Positions 45,025 to 53,138 of a DNA stretch of 64,000 bases are shown piece by piece. A model generated the notes under the pieces. That model was given only the letters and a program-made list of their open reading frames with translations. It ran no database searches and was not told where the DNA came from. The position numbers and the translations under genes were made by a program. The stretch covers positions 496,001 through 560,000 of the forward strand of contig NZ_KB899538.1 in assembly GCF_000378305.1 (NCBI RefSeq), written 5' to 3'. Origin of the DNA: Thioalkalivibrio sp. ALJ12. Lineage in GTDB: Bacteria > Pseudomonadota > Gammaproteobacteria > Ectothiorhodospirales > Ectothiorhodospiraceae. The number at the start of each line of letters is the position of its first letter. Positions within the stretch are counted from its first letter, which is position 1.

Positions 45025-45855
45025 TCAGTCCAGAGGCCAGAAGAGGATTGCAAGGACGGCGAGCAGGAGCAGGGCCCCCAGCAGTAGCGGCCGGATGGCG
45101 GCACGCAGGTGGCGCCGAGCCGGGGTGGTCATGGCCTGTGCACGCCAGGCGGCGATGGCCACATTGTCGCCATGCACGCCGCCGCGCTGTGCCGCGCGGG
45201 CGGCCGTCTGCGTACAGGCGGCCTGAAGATCCGGCTGACTCATCCATTGAGCACTTTCCTCGGGGTCCAGCTGTTCCCAGTACCCATCGGAGCACAGCAG
45301 GAAGCGGCTATCGGGCGTTAGCGAGGCCTCGCCATGTTTCACCCGGATCGGATCGACCACGCCCAGGGCCTGCAGGAGCTGGTTCTGTTCCGGGTGGGTT
45401 GCCATGTCTTCTTCGCGGATCTCGCCGGCATCCGCCAGCGCCTGCACCCGCGTGTGGTCCCGCGTGCGGGCGATCAGGCGCTCCCCCTCGAAGTGATACA
45501 GACGGCTGTCGCCGCAGTGGGCCCACCAGGCCCGCTCCGGCCCGACATACAGCGCCACCAGCGTGGTCCCGGATTGTTCGCCGGGTGCCGCGCCGGGGTT
45601 GTGCAGGGCGGCCTGGGCCTCGCGAAAGAGGCGCTCCAGGAGTGCCGCCGGGTCCTCCGGGCGACCGTCGCAGTCGTGCCACAGGCGCTCGGCGGTGGCG
45701 ATGGCCATCCGGGCTGCCTGAGCGCCGTCCGCGTGCCCGCCCATGCCGTCCGCGACGACCAGCAACGCGCACCGGGTATTCGGGCAGGTCCATACACCGG
45801 CTGCGTCCTGCTGCTCGCGCCGCCCGCCGATTTCCTTGGCTACCGCGGTCTCCAT
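45025..45855 (-). CDS. PP2C-family protein phosphatase with C-terminal anchor
   Basis: A 276-aa metal-dependent Ser/Thr phosphatase. The motifs GGRREQQDA, VVADGMGGHADG, WWAHCGDSRLY and HGDNVAIA follow the PP2C order, with the metal-binding aspartates present. A single hydrophobic helix at the C-terminus (LLLGALLLLAVLAILFW) would anchor it in the membrane with the catalytic domain in the cytoplasm. ATG 45855 is preferred, though a GTG at 45870 is possible. No kinase partner is nearby. Confidence 0.85.
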   Translation of the reverse strand: METAVAKEIGGRREQQDAAGVWTCPNTRCALLVVADGMGGHADGAQAARMAIATAERLWHDCDGRPEDPAALLERLFREAQAALHNPGAAPGEQSGTTLVALYVGPERAWWAHCGDSRLYHFEGERLIARTRDHTRVQALADAGEIREEDMATHPEQNQLLQALGVVDPIRVKHGEASLTPDSRFLLCSDGYWEQLDPEESAQWMSQPDLQAACTQTAARAAQRGGVHGDNVAIAAWRAQAMTTPARRHLRAAIRPLLLGALLLLAVLAILFWPLD

Positions 45856-45927
45856 CCCCTGTCCCCGCACCTGGCTCCGAGACCATCATGGCCCAGGCGA
45901 CGGGTCGCTGTCAGCGCGCGAGGGCGT

Positions 45928-46878
45928 TTACCCGGTGGCGCCGATCCAGAAGTCGATGGAGCGGCCGAGGAAGTCGTCCCAGGTCATGTAGTGGGAGCCG
46001 TCGCAGGAGAAAGTCAGGCTGACCATGCCGTTGAACAGGTTCACCGAGGCCGAGCGCAGGTAGATGGTCTCGTCGGCAAAGCGCAGGGCCTTGAGCCCTT
46101 CGAGCACGCGGCCCACGGACTCTTTCGGGATCAGCGCTTCCTCCGGGTAAGGCTCGTGGGGAAAGGCGAGGCAGACATCGGGGTCGGCCAGGGATTCATG
46201 GGTCAGGATGCGGTAGCGGTAGGGGTCCTCCGTAGTCCAGAGCGTCGCCCGCGAGCTGGAGAAGTGGAACACGCCCTGGAATACGCCGCGCTCGGTGAAC
46301 AGCTCTTCCAGGATGGCCAGCGCGGTGTCGATGTGCTGGTCCATCAGGCTCTCGGTGCGGCTCTGCAGGAACAGGGTACCGCGGATGGACGGGTCGCCCT
46401 TGATCTGGCGCCACTCGTTCGGTTCCTCGTAGAGATCCTCCGACAGATCCGGCAGGTTGCGCAGGTCGAAATCCGCGCCGAGGAACCCGAGCGCCGTGCC
46501 GTTCTCGTCGCGCACCAGCTGTAGCGAGGTGAGCGAAGGGCGGCGTCCGAGCAGGCTGATGTAGGCCTCCGACAGCAGGAAGCCCTCGGCTGGCACCGCC
46601 TCCTTCATGTAGGGGCGCTGCGAGCGGTCGCGACCGAAGTGCTCCGGCAGCACGCCGCTGCGCGAGATGTTGTCGGATAGCTGGATGCCCTCGGTGTTCA
46701 GGGCATAGACAAACGTGGCTTCCGGGATCTGCCGGATCGCCTCTTCCAGGATCGAATCCAGTGCCTCGCGTCGCGGCCAGGCCTTGCTTATACGGGCTGC
46801 GATTTCGGCCAGCGGCTCCTGTAGCCGGGCTTCCAGATATTCGCGCTGGTGCTCGATGGCTTTTTTCAGTTCCGTCAT
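45928..46878 (-). CDS. PDC-sensor-domain protein
   Basis: A 316-aa protein without signal peptide or membrane helix. The middle (about 40-140) has the look of a PDC/Cache sensor domain (IPEATFVYALNTEGIQLSDNI to RDENGTALGFLGADFDLRNLPD), normally extracytoplasmic but here apparently cytosolic. The second half is not assigned. It is the first gene of a minus-strand set with the PP2C phosphatase and LysM lipoprotein, suggesting a signalling role. Confidence 0.65.
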   Translation of the reverse strand: MTELKKAIEHQREYLEARLQEPLAEIAARISKAWPRREALDSILEEAIRQIPEATFVYALNTEGIQLSDNISRSGVLPEHFGRDRSQRPYMKEAVPAEGFLLSEAYISLLGRRPSLTSLQLVRDENGTALGFLGADFDLRNLPDLSEDLYEEPNEWRQIKGDPSIRGTLFLQSRTESLMDQHIDTALAILEELFTERGVFQGVFHFSSSRATLWTTEDPYRYRILTHESLADPDVCLAFPHEPYPEEALIPKESVGRVLEGLKALRFADETIYLRSASVNLFNGMVSLTFSCDGSHYMTWDDFLGRSIDFWIGATG

Positions 46879-47014
46879 GGTGCGCTGTCGTCTCTTTTCG
46901 GTGCGGCGTGATTATCTCTGATCGCACATGTCGCTGTCGTGAAGCCCTCGGCATGGGGCACTCCTGACCCCTCTCGTGGTCCCAGCAGGAACCGTGCCGA
47001 ATAAGGGGTGTCCG

Positions 47015-47518
47015 ATGGCCGCCAGCGTTGTCCAGAGTTCGGGCCTGCGCCCCGCCTGCCGTGAGGACCTGGGGGCGATCAATCAGCTGGTCGCCGAGGC
47101 GATCGAGGACTGGCCCTTGCCGGAGCGGGTACGCCGGCTGGCACTGCCGGCCTATCGCTACACCGAGGCCGATCTGATGTTCCTGGACGCCGTCGTGCGG
47201 GAGGAGGCCGGACAGGTGGTCGGTGTGGCGACCTGGGAATCGGTAGGTGCCCGCGACCTGCCCGAGGGCGTGACGGCGGGTCTGTTGCTGCACGGCCTGT
47301 ACGTGGCCCGCACCGCCCGTGGTACGGGTGTCGGACGGCAACTGGTAGTGGCCTGCCAGGAGGCCGCCCGCGCTGCGGATGTAGACGGGGTGCTGGTCAA
47401 GGCGCAGACGTCGGCGGCCGGCTTTTTCGCCCGGGTCGGCTTCCAGTCGGTGCCGGTACGCGACCGGGACCGGGACTTCGAGCAGCGCTACTGGTGGCCG
47501 ATCGAAGCCGGCGCATGA
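47015..47518 (+). CDS. GNAT-family N-acetyltransferase
   Basis: A 167-aa acetyl-CoA-dependent acetyltransferase. The acetyl-CoA loop ARTARGTGVGRQLV fits the Q/R-x-x-G-x-G/A pattern. The ATG at 47015 has a GGGGT ribosome site; a GTG at 46976 is in frame but less likely. It is divergent from the PDC-sensor gene. Substrate unknown. Confidence 0.82.
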   Translation: MAASVVQSSGLRPACREDLGAINQLVAEAIEDWPLPERVRRLALPAYRYTEADLMFLDAVVREEAGQVVGVATWESVGARDLPEGVTAGLLLHGLYVARTARGTGVGRQLVVACQEAARAADVDGVLVKAQTSAAGFFARVGFQSVPVRDRDRDFEQRYWWPIEAGA

Positions 47519-47536
47519 ACGCGCGGGGCGCCTGGA

Positions 47537-47749
47537 TCAGTCCTGGCGGTTGTCACGGCTTCGGCGGCGCAGCCACCAGCCGACAATGCCCCCGCCGACC
47601 ATAGCGAGCAATACCAGTCCTGCCACATGTTCCGGGGCGCTCAGGTAGTGCAGCAGAGAGAAGCCGTCGCCATGGCCGTGCCCCGGGTGGGCGAGGGCGG
47701 GGCTGTTGGCGAGCGCGAGGAATGCGGGAATCAACGGGCGCATCGACAT
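47537..47749 (-). CDS. small exported His-rich membrane protein, 70 aa
   Basis: A 70-aa protein with an N-terminal signal-like segment (to about residue 20, ALAHPGHGHG) exposing four His in HPGHGHGDG, then one membrane helix at about 42-60 and a basic tail. The HPGH start after signal cleavage recalls HupE/UreJ nickel-cobalt transporters, but this protein is far too short to be one. It lies downstream of hypAFCDE on the same strand, separated by a 141-bp gap with a tandem repeat. Metal binding is inference. Confidence 0.6.
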   Translation of the reverse strand: MSMRPLIPAFLALANSPALAHPGHGHGDGFSLLHYLSAPEHVAGLVLLAMVGGGIVGWWLRRRSRDNRQD

Positions 47750-47820
47750 CGTGGGTTTCTCCTGACTGAACCGTGAGTTTCACCATAACGTCCGGCGGGC
47801 GCCGCCGTCATGCCCGTCAT

Positions 47821-47874
47821 CCCGTGTCTCTGTCAGACTCCATCGGGCCCGTGTCTCTGTCAGACTCCATCGGG
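47821..47874. repeat. perfect 27-bp tandem duplication
   Basis: Two identical 27-bp units, 47821-47847 and 47848-47874, each starting CCCGTGTCTCTGTCAG and ending CATCGGG. They end 16 bases before the hypE stop at 47891. Confidence 0.95.
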
Positions 47875-47890
47875 CGGTTTCAGTGGTCCC

Positions 47891-48895
47891 TCAGCAGATG
47901 CGGGGCAACTGCTCGCCGGCTGGCAGGATCACCCGGCGTTCCACGCCGGTCGCGAGGCGTCGGATGACCGCGGGCTCGCCCGCCTCGGCCTGGCCGATGG
48001 CGACGGCACCGGCCGTCTCCGGTCGTGATCGCAGTACGCTCAGGGCGTGTTCGGCCGCGGGTTCCGGCACGGCGGCCAGGAAGCGGCCCTCCGAGGCGCT
48101 GTGCAGCGGGTCCAGCCCGAGGATCTCGCAGGCCCCGCGCACGTCCTCGCGCACCGGGATGGCTGCGTCGTCCAGCACCAGGCGGCAGCCGGAGGCGTCC
48201 GCCAGTTCCTGCAGCGCAGCCACTGTGCCGCCGCGGGTGGGGTCGCGCAGGGCATGCACGGGCACGTCGGCTGCCAGCAGCGCGGCCACTGCCCCGGCGA
48301 CCGGGGCGCTGTCGCTGGGGATCGGCGGGTCCAGTCCCAGGCCCTCGCGCGCGGCCAGGATGGCGACGCCATGTCGGCCCAGGTCCCCGCTGGCCAGCAG
48401 CACGTCACCGGGCCGGATCGCGTCCGGTGCGATCCGCACCCCCTCCGGCACGATGCCCACCCCGCTGGTGTTGAGGTAGGCCCCGTCGCCGCGCCCGGCC
48501 TCGACCACCTTGGTATCGCCGGCCACCACCTGCACACCACATTCTTCGGCAGCCGCGCTTACGGAGGCGAGGATGCGCCGCAGATCCTCCAGCGGGAGCC
48601 CCTCCTCGAGGATCAGCCCCAGCGTCAGCCACAGCGGCCGCGCCCCGGCCATCGCCAGGTCGTTGACCGTGCCGTGTACCGCGAGGCGGCCGATGTCGCC
48701 GCCGGGGAAGAACAGCGGCCGCACCACGAAGCTGTCGGTGGTCAGCGCCAGGCGTCCGTCCGGTGCGTCGAGCACGGCCGCATCGGGGGCGCCGCGGGCC
48801 GGGCTGCCCAGCGCCGGCAGGATCACCTCGTCCAGCAGCTTCGCCTGCAGCCGACCCCCGCCCCCATGCGCGAGGCGGACCACCTCCGTGGTCAT
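47891..48895 (-). CDS. hypE: hydrogenase maturation protein HypE
   Basis: Dehydrates the thiocarboxamide made by HypF to a thiocyanate, the precursor of the cyanide ligands of the [NiFe] site. 334 aa, PurM-like fold with ATP-binding DPTRGG and AGDTKVVE. The C-terminus ends PRIC, with the terminal cysteine that carries the ligand. Its ATG overlaps the hypD stop (ATGA at 48895-48892), so the genes are translationally coupled. Confidence 0.96.
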   Translation of the reverse strand: MTTEVVRLAHGGGGRLQAKLLDEVILPALGSPARGAPDAAVLDAPDGRLALTTDSFVVRPLFFPGGDIGRLAVHGTVNDLAMAGARPLWLTLGLILEEGLPLEDLRRILASVSAAAEECGVQVVAGDTKVVEAGRGDGAYLNTSGVGIVPEGVRIAPDAIRPGDVLLASGDLGRHGVAILAAREGLGLDPPIPSDSAPVAGAVAALLAADVPVHALRDPTRGGTVAALQELADASGCRLVLDDAAIPVREDVRGACEILGLDPLHSASEGRFLAAVPEPAAEHALSVLRSRPETAGAVAIGQAEAGEPAVIRRLATGVERRVILPAGEQLPRIC

Positions 48896-49980
48896 GCCCC
48901 GCCCCGGTAGTGCAGGTAGGCGGCACAGGCCCCTTCGGAGGACACCATCGGCGCGCCCAGCGGGGTGTTCGGGGTGCACTCGCGGCCGAAGGCCGGGCAG
49001 TCGGTCGGGCGGCGCAGCCCGCGCAGCACCTCGCCGGCGATGCAGGGCCCGTCCGCGCCGGTCGCGGGGGAGGCGATCCCGAAACGCGCGACGGCATCGA
49101 AGCCGGCGTAGGCCGGACGCAGGCCCAGCCCGCTGGCGGGCAGGCGGCCCATGCCGCGCCACTCGCGTTCCACCGGCTCGAACACACGGCTGACCGCATC
49201 GCGTGCGGCCGCGTTGCCGTCGTCGCGGGCGGCCCGGTCGTAGCGGTTCTCGACCCGGGCCTCGTCGCGTTCCAGCTGCTCCACACAGGCCCGGATGCCG
49301 GCCAGCAGGTCCACCGGCTCGAAGCCCGTCACCACGATGGGCACCCGGAAATGCTCGGCGATCGCCTGATAGGCCGCCGCCCCCTCCACGGTGCAGACAT
49401 GCCCGGCGGCCAGAAAGCCCTGGATGCGGTGGGCCGGGTCCGTCAGCAGGGCCTCCATCGCCGGCGGCACCAGCGAGTGCGAGACCAGCAGCGACAGGTT
49501 GGACAGCCCCAGGGCCTCGGCCTGCAGTACCGTGATCGCGGCGGCCGGGGCGGTGGTCTCGAAGCCCACCGCCAGCAGCACCACCTCGCGCTGCGGGTGT
49601 TCGCGCGCCAGCGCGACCGCATCCAGCGGCGAGTAGATCACGCGCACGTCCCCGCCGGCCGCGCGCGCGGCGTTCAGGTCGCCCAGCGCACCGGGCACGC
49701 GCAGCATATCGCCGAAGGTGCACAGCATCACCTCCCGGCGGCGGGTCAGCAGTACGGCCTGGTCCAGGGTCTCGGTCGGGGTCACGCAGACCGGGCAGCC
49801 GGGCCCGTGGAGCAGCTCGACCGTATCCGCCAGCAGGTCGTCCAGCCCGTGGCGCAGGATCGCGTGGGTCTGGCCGCCGCAGACCTCCATCAGCGTCCAG
49901 CGCCGGGTGCAGGCCGCGCGGATCGCCTCCGCCTGCTGCAGGATCAGCGCCGGGTCGCGGTATTCGTCCAGGTGCCTCAC
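48892..49980 (-). CDS. hypD: hydrogenase maturation protein HypD
   Basis: Scaffold on which Fe(CN)2CO is assembled, with a [4Fe-4S] cluster; 362 aa. The key motifs are CGGQTHAI, GPGCPVCVTP, and the C-terminal GPCIAGEVLRG with the cluster cysteines in CPAFGREC and EGAC. It starts with GTG at 49980, overlapping the hypC stop as GTGA. Confidence 0.95.
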   Translation of the reverse strand: MRHLDEYRDPALILQQAEAIRAACTRRWTLMEVCGGQTHAILRHGLDDLLADTVELLHGPGCPVCVTPTETLDQAVLLTRRREVMLCTFGDMLRVPGALGDLNAARAAGGDVRVIYSPLDAVALAREHPQREVVLLAVGFETTAPAAAITVLQAEALGLSNLSLLVSHSLVPPAMEALLTDPAHRIQGFLAAGHVCTVEGAAAYQAIAEHFRVPIVVTGFEPVDLLAGIRACVEQLERDEARVENRYDRAARDDGNAAARDAVSRVFEPVEREWRGMGRLPASGLGLRPAYAGFDAVARFGIASPATGADGPCIAGEVLRGLRRPTDCPAFGRECTPNTPLGAPMVSSEGACAAYLHYRGGA

Positions 49981-50231
49981 GGGCCCTCCGGGGTGGGCGG
50001 CTCGTGTTCGGGGATCGCGCGCAGCGCCGCCAGGGTGCGTTCGGCCGCGGCCTCGTCGATGGTGGCGATCGCGATGCCGGCATGCACCAGCACGTAGTCG
50101 CCGGGCCCGGCCTCCGGGGTGCAGGCGAGCGATACCGTGCGCGCAACCCCGCCGAATCGGACCTGCGCCTGGCGGAACAGCGGGTCGTCGCCCTCCACCG
50201 CGTCGATAAGGCCGGGGATCGCAAGGCACAT
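49977..50231 (-). CDS. hypC: hydrogenase maturation chaperone HypC
   Basis: Small chaperone (84 aa) that carries the iron centre from HypD to the hydrogenase large subunit. It begins MCLAIPG with the essential Cys2, which pairs with HypD. The C-terminal tail is Pro/Glu-rich. It lies 3 bases after hypF and overlaps hypD by four bases. Confidence 0.95.
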   Translation of the reverse strand: MCLAIPGLIDAVEGDDPLFRQAQVRFGGVARTVSLACTPEAGPGDYVLVHAGIAIATIDEAAAERTLAALRAIPEHEPPTPEGP

Positions 50232-50234
50232 GGG

Positions 50235-52550
50235 TCAGTCTCCTCCTTCCGGTCGGGCCGGGTGTGCGGCGTGGCGCGCGACCACCGCCTGGCCCAGCGC
50301 CAGTCCGCCATCGTTGGGCGGCACGGCCCGTGGCCACAGCGGGCGAAAGCCGGCGTCGCACAGGGCCGCCACGCAGCATTGCAGTAGATGCCGATTCTGG
50401 AAGCATCCGCCGGTCAATGCCACGGTCTCGCGCCCGCCCGCCCGGGCAGCCGCGACCGCGAACCGCGCCAGTGCGCTATGCAGCCGTGCGGCGATCGCCC
50501 CGGGGGTGGCACCGGCCGCCTGCGCGGCCAGCAGGGCGGCGATCAGCGGGGCCCAGTCCGCCTGCCAGGGCATGGCGTTATCCAGCACCAGATCCGGGGC
50601 ATCCGCTGCTCTCGGTGAGGCCTCCGCCGCCTGCTGCACGAGCATCGCGGCCTGCCCCTCGAAGCCGGCACCGGTGCGCAGCCCGGTCAGGGCCGCCACC
50701 GCATCGAACAGCCGCCCGACGCTGCTGGTCCAGGGCGCATTGACCCCGCGATCCAGGGCGCGGAGCAGGGGTGCCCACTCGGCATCGCTAAACAGCGCCC
50801 GGACCGGGCTGGCCGCCAGGGCCGCCGTATCGCCCGCGAAGTGCGCATGCAGCAGCCCGAGCAGCGCGCGTCGCGGCTCGCGGATCGCGGCCTCGCTCCC
50901 CGGCAGGCGGAACGGGCGCAGGTGACCCAGACGCTGCCAGTCGCCATCGGCGCCCACGGTCAGGCACTCGCCCCCCCAGAGCGTCCCGTCGGCACCCAGC
51001 CCCGCGCCGTCCCAGATCAGCGCCAGAGCCGGGGCCTGCACCCCGTGCTCGGCCAGGCAGGCCGCGGCATGGGCGTGGTGGTGCTGCACGGGGAAGACCG
51101 GCACGCCCGTGCCCTCGGCGAGCGTGGTGGAGGCATAGTCCGGGTGCCGGTCGCAGGCGATGCGTTCGATCTGCACGCCGCAGAGCCCGGCCAGCGCGCG
51201 GGCCTCGCTGTCGAGGCGGCGCAGGGCCGCATCGCTGTCGAGGTCGCCGACATGGGCGCCGACCACGGCCTCGCGGTCCAGGGCCAGCGCCGGTGCCGCC
51301 TTCAGGTGGCCGCCCAGCGCCAGCGTGACCGGGCCGGGCTGCGGCAGCGGGATGCGCAGGGGCAGGGCTCCCCGTCCCAGGCGCAGGCACTGCGGCTGCC
51401 CGGCCGCGATCTGGAACACGCTGTCGTCCAGCGGCCGCGCAATCGGCCGGTCGTGGTCGAGGATGGCATCCGCGATCACGCCCAGCCGGGCCACCGCTTC
51501 CTCGCCGTCGATACAAAGCGGCTCGCCACTGCGGTTGCCGGAGGTGCAGACCAGCGGGGTGCCCAGCGCGTACAGCAGTAGGTGGTGCAAAGGTGTGGCT
51601 GCCCGCATCAGGCCGAGGCGATTCAGCCCCGGGGCGATGTTCCCGGCCAGTGGCGCGCCCGGCTCGCGATCCACCAGCACGATCGGGGCCTCCGGGCTGT
51701 CCAGCAGTGCCCGTTCCGCTTCGGATACATGGGCCAGACGGTCCAGCCAGCCGCCATCCGGCAGCAGCACCGCCAGCGGCTTTTCCGGGCGCTGCTTGCG
51801 CGCGCGCAGGCGGGCAACCGCGGACTCGCGGGTGGCGTCCGTCAGCAGCTGGAATCCGCCCGGGCCCTTCAGGGCCAGAATCTGCCCCTCGCGCAGGGTG
51901 GCCACGGCGGCATCCAGTGCCGCATCACCGGTGGCCTGTTCGGTACCGTCCGGCGCGCGCTGCACGGGCCGCGGCCCGCAGTCCGGGCAGGCCATCGCCT
52001 CGGCATGGAAGCGCCGATCCCCCGGGTTCTCGAACTCCGCCCGACAGGCCGGGCACAGCGGGAAGTCAGCCAGGGTGGTGTGGACACGATCCCAGGGCAG
52101 CGCGGTCGTGATGCTCCAGCGCGGGCCGCAGGCAGTGCAGGCGATGAACGGATAGCGGTAGCGCCGCGATCCCGGATCGCGGATCTCGGCCAGGCAGTCA
52201 GGGCAGGGGGCACGGTCCGGGGCCAGGGCGGGGGCACCGCCCCGGTTCGGCCCCGCGGTGACCCGGAAACTGGTCGCGCCAGTCGGGATTACGGGGCTGA
52301 CAGAGATGCCATCGATCCGCGCGGCCACCGGCGCCTCCTGCACCAGTGCCGTACGAAACGCATCCAGGCTGGCCGCGTCCCCCTCGGCCTCGATCACCAC
52401 GCCCGCGGGCGTGTTGCCGACCGTCCCGGTCAGCGCCAGGCGTTTTGCCAGCGCCGCGACGAATGGCCGGAATCCCACGCCCTGCACCCGGCCGGTGACG
52501 ACCAGGCGCCAGTGCTCCCGCGCCGGGGTGCGTGTCGTGGCCGTGTTCAC
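50235..52550 (-). CDS. hypF: carbamoyltransferase HypF
   Basis: Uses carbamoyl phosphate and ATP to carbamoylate the HypE terminal Cys; 771 aa. The four parts are in order: acylphosphatase-like domain (about 12-95, VQGVGFRPF), zinc-finger region with CPDC, CTACGP, CPAC and CPDCGP, YrdC-like domain (about 195-390) and Kae1-like domain to the end (HHHAHAAACLAEHG). It starts with GTG, overlapping the hypA stop as GTGA at 52550-52547. Confidence 0.95.
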   Translation of the reverse strand: MNTATTRTPAREHWRLVVTGRVQGVGFRPFVAALAKRLALTGTVGNTPAGVVIEAEGDAASLDAFRTALVQEAPVAARIDGISVSPVIPTGATSFRVTAGPNRGGAPALAPDRAPCPDCLAEIRDPGSRRYRYPFIACTACGPRWSITTALPWDRVHTTLADFPLCPACRAEFENPGDRRFHAEAMACPDCGPRPVQRAPDGTEQATGDAALDAAVATLREGQILALKGPGGFQLLTDATRESAVARLRARKQRPEKPLAVLLPDGGWLDRLAHVSEAERALLDSPEAPIVLVDREPGAPLAGNIAPGLNRLGLMRAATPLHHLLLYALGTPLVCTSGNRSGEPLCIDGEEAVARLGVIADAILDHDRPIARPLDDSVFQIAAGQPQCLRLGRGALPLRIPLPQPGPVTLALGGHLKAAPALALDREAVVGAHVGDLDSDAALRRLDSEARALAGLCGVQIERIACDRHPDYASTTLAEGTGVPVFPVQHHHAHAAACLAEHGVQAPALALIWDGAGLGADGTLWGGECLTVGADGDWQRLGHLRPFRLPGSEAAIREPRRALLGLLHAHFAGDTAALAASPVRALFSDAEWAPLLRALDRGVNAPWTSSVGRLFDAVAALTGLRTGAGFEGQAAMLVQQAAEASPRAADAPDLVLDNAMPWQADWAPLIAALLAAQAAGATPGAIAARLHSALARFAVAAARAGGRETVALTGGCFQNRHLLQCCVAALCDAGFRPLWPRAVPPNDGGLALGQAVVARHAAHPARPEGGD

Positions 52551-52807
52551 GCCACGTCCAGGCTCCGCAGCAGGATCTGTTGCGCCTCGGGGTGGGTCTC
52601 GTCATCCGAGGTCTCCACCTCCAGCTCGGCGCCCTCGGCCAGCGTGCCGCGGGTGCCATCCTCGAAGTGCTCGCGGAAGTGCTCCGGCGTGATGTGCGAC
52701 AGCGCGCCCAGCCACACCCGCACCCGGGTCACCCGCTCGGCGTTATTGTCCGCCGCCACATGCTCGATCTTGCGCATCAGGTCGGCCATCAACGAAAACT
52801 CGTGCAT
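52547..52807 (-). CDS. hypA: HypA-like nickel chaperone lacking the zinc domain
   Basis: Predicted nickel-delivery chaperone, only 86 aa against about 113 in typical HypA. The N-terminus MHEFSLM keeps His2, the nickel ligand, and the first 60 residues follow the HypA pattern (RVTRVRVWLGALSHITPEHFR). The region holding two CxxC zinc motifs is missing: the chain passes from LEVETSDDETHPEAQ straight to the final strand ILLRSLDVA, and there is no Cys in the protein. The ATG at 52807 follows AAGGAG at 52813-52818, adjoining repeat copy B. First gene of hypAFCDE; no hypB is in the window. Confidence 0.82.
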   Translation of the reverse strand: MHEFSLMADLMRKIEHVAADNNAERVTRVRVWLGALSHITPEHFREHFEDGTRGTLAEGAELEVETSDDETHPEAQQILLRSLDVA

Positions 52808-52818
52808 CTCGACTCCTT

Positions 52819-52946
52819 GGGAAACACGGATTAATGGACACACTCGCGCTCGAGTCGCTTTTGCGTGCGAACAAGGCGCGGTGACTGCTGTGCAGTCATT
52901 CTGCACAAGGGAACCGCAACAGTGTGTCCATTAATCAGTGTTTCCC
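52819..52946. repeat. inverted-repeat element, copy B
   Basis: A 128-bp element with 26-bp terminal inverted repeats (52819-52844 and 52921-52946, one mismatch). Its 77-bp core (52844-52920) matches copy A at 72 of 77 positions. The arms differ from those of copy A at four positions, but both arms of each copy change together. Its left edge begins one base beyond the hypA AAGGAG site, so it forms most of the hypA leader or promoter region. Confidence 0.85.
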
Positions 52947-53138
52947 TTGGGTTCGGTGCGCCAGCGCAGTCGGTGTCAACCTCAAGCTTCCTCCAACCCG
53001 GGGGTGCGCTCAACCGCACAGGCGCGGATGTTTTCCGGGACTGAATTTTCGCTGTCCCGTATGGCGTCTCTGGTGCGCCTGCCCGTCGTGCGCGAGGCTG
53101 TGCATCCAGGTCACAGACCCCTTCCGCCGGAGACGCCC

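Noticed and set aside
47821-47874. Possible CRISPR array
   Set aside because: Only two directly adjacent units without spacers, and no cas genes in the window.
47891-50311. An 806-codon frame that would make hypE a fusion with upstream sequence
   Set aside because: The portion above 48895 is out-of-frame sequence of hypD and hypC, whose own frames carry all family motifs.
52808-52906. N-terminal extension of hypA translated through the repeat element
   Set aside because: It would displace Met1-His2, the nickel site, and the ATG at 52807 has its own AAGGAG site. The extension is a translation of the repeat, and a similar peptide appears opposite copy A.
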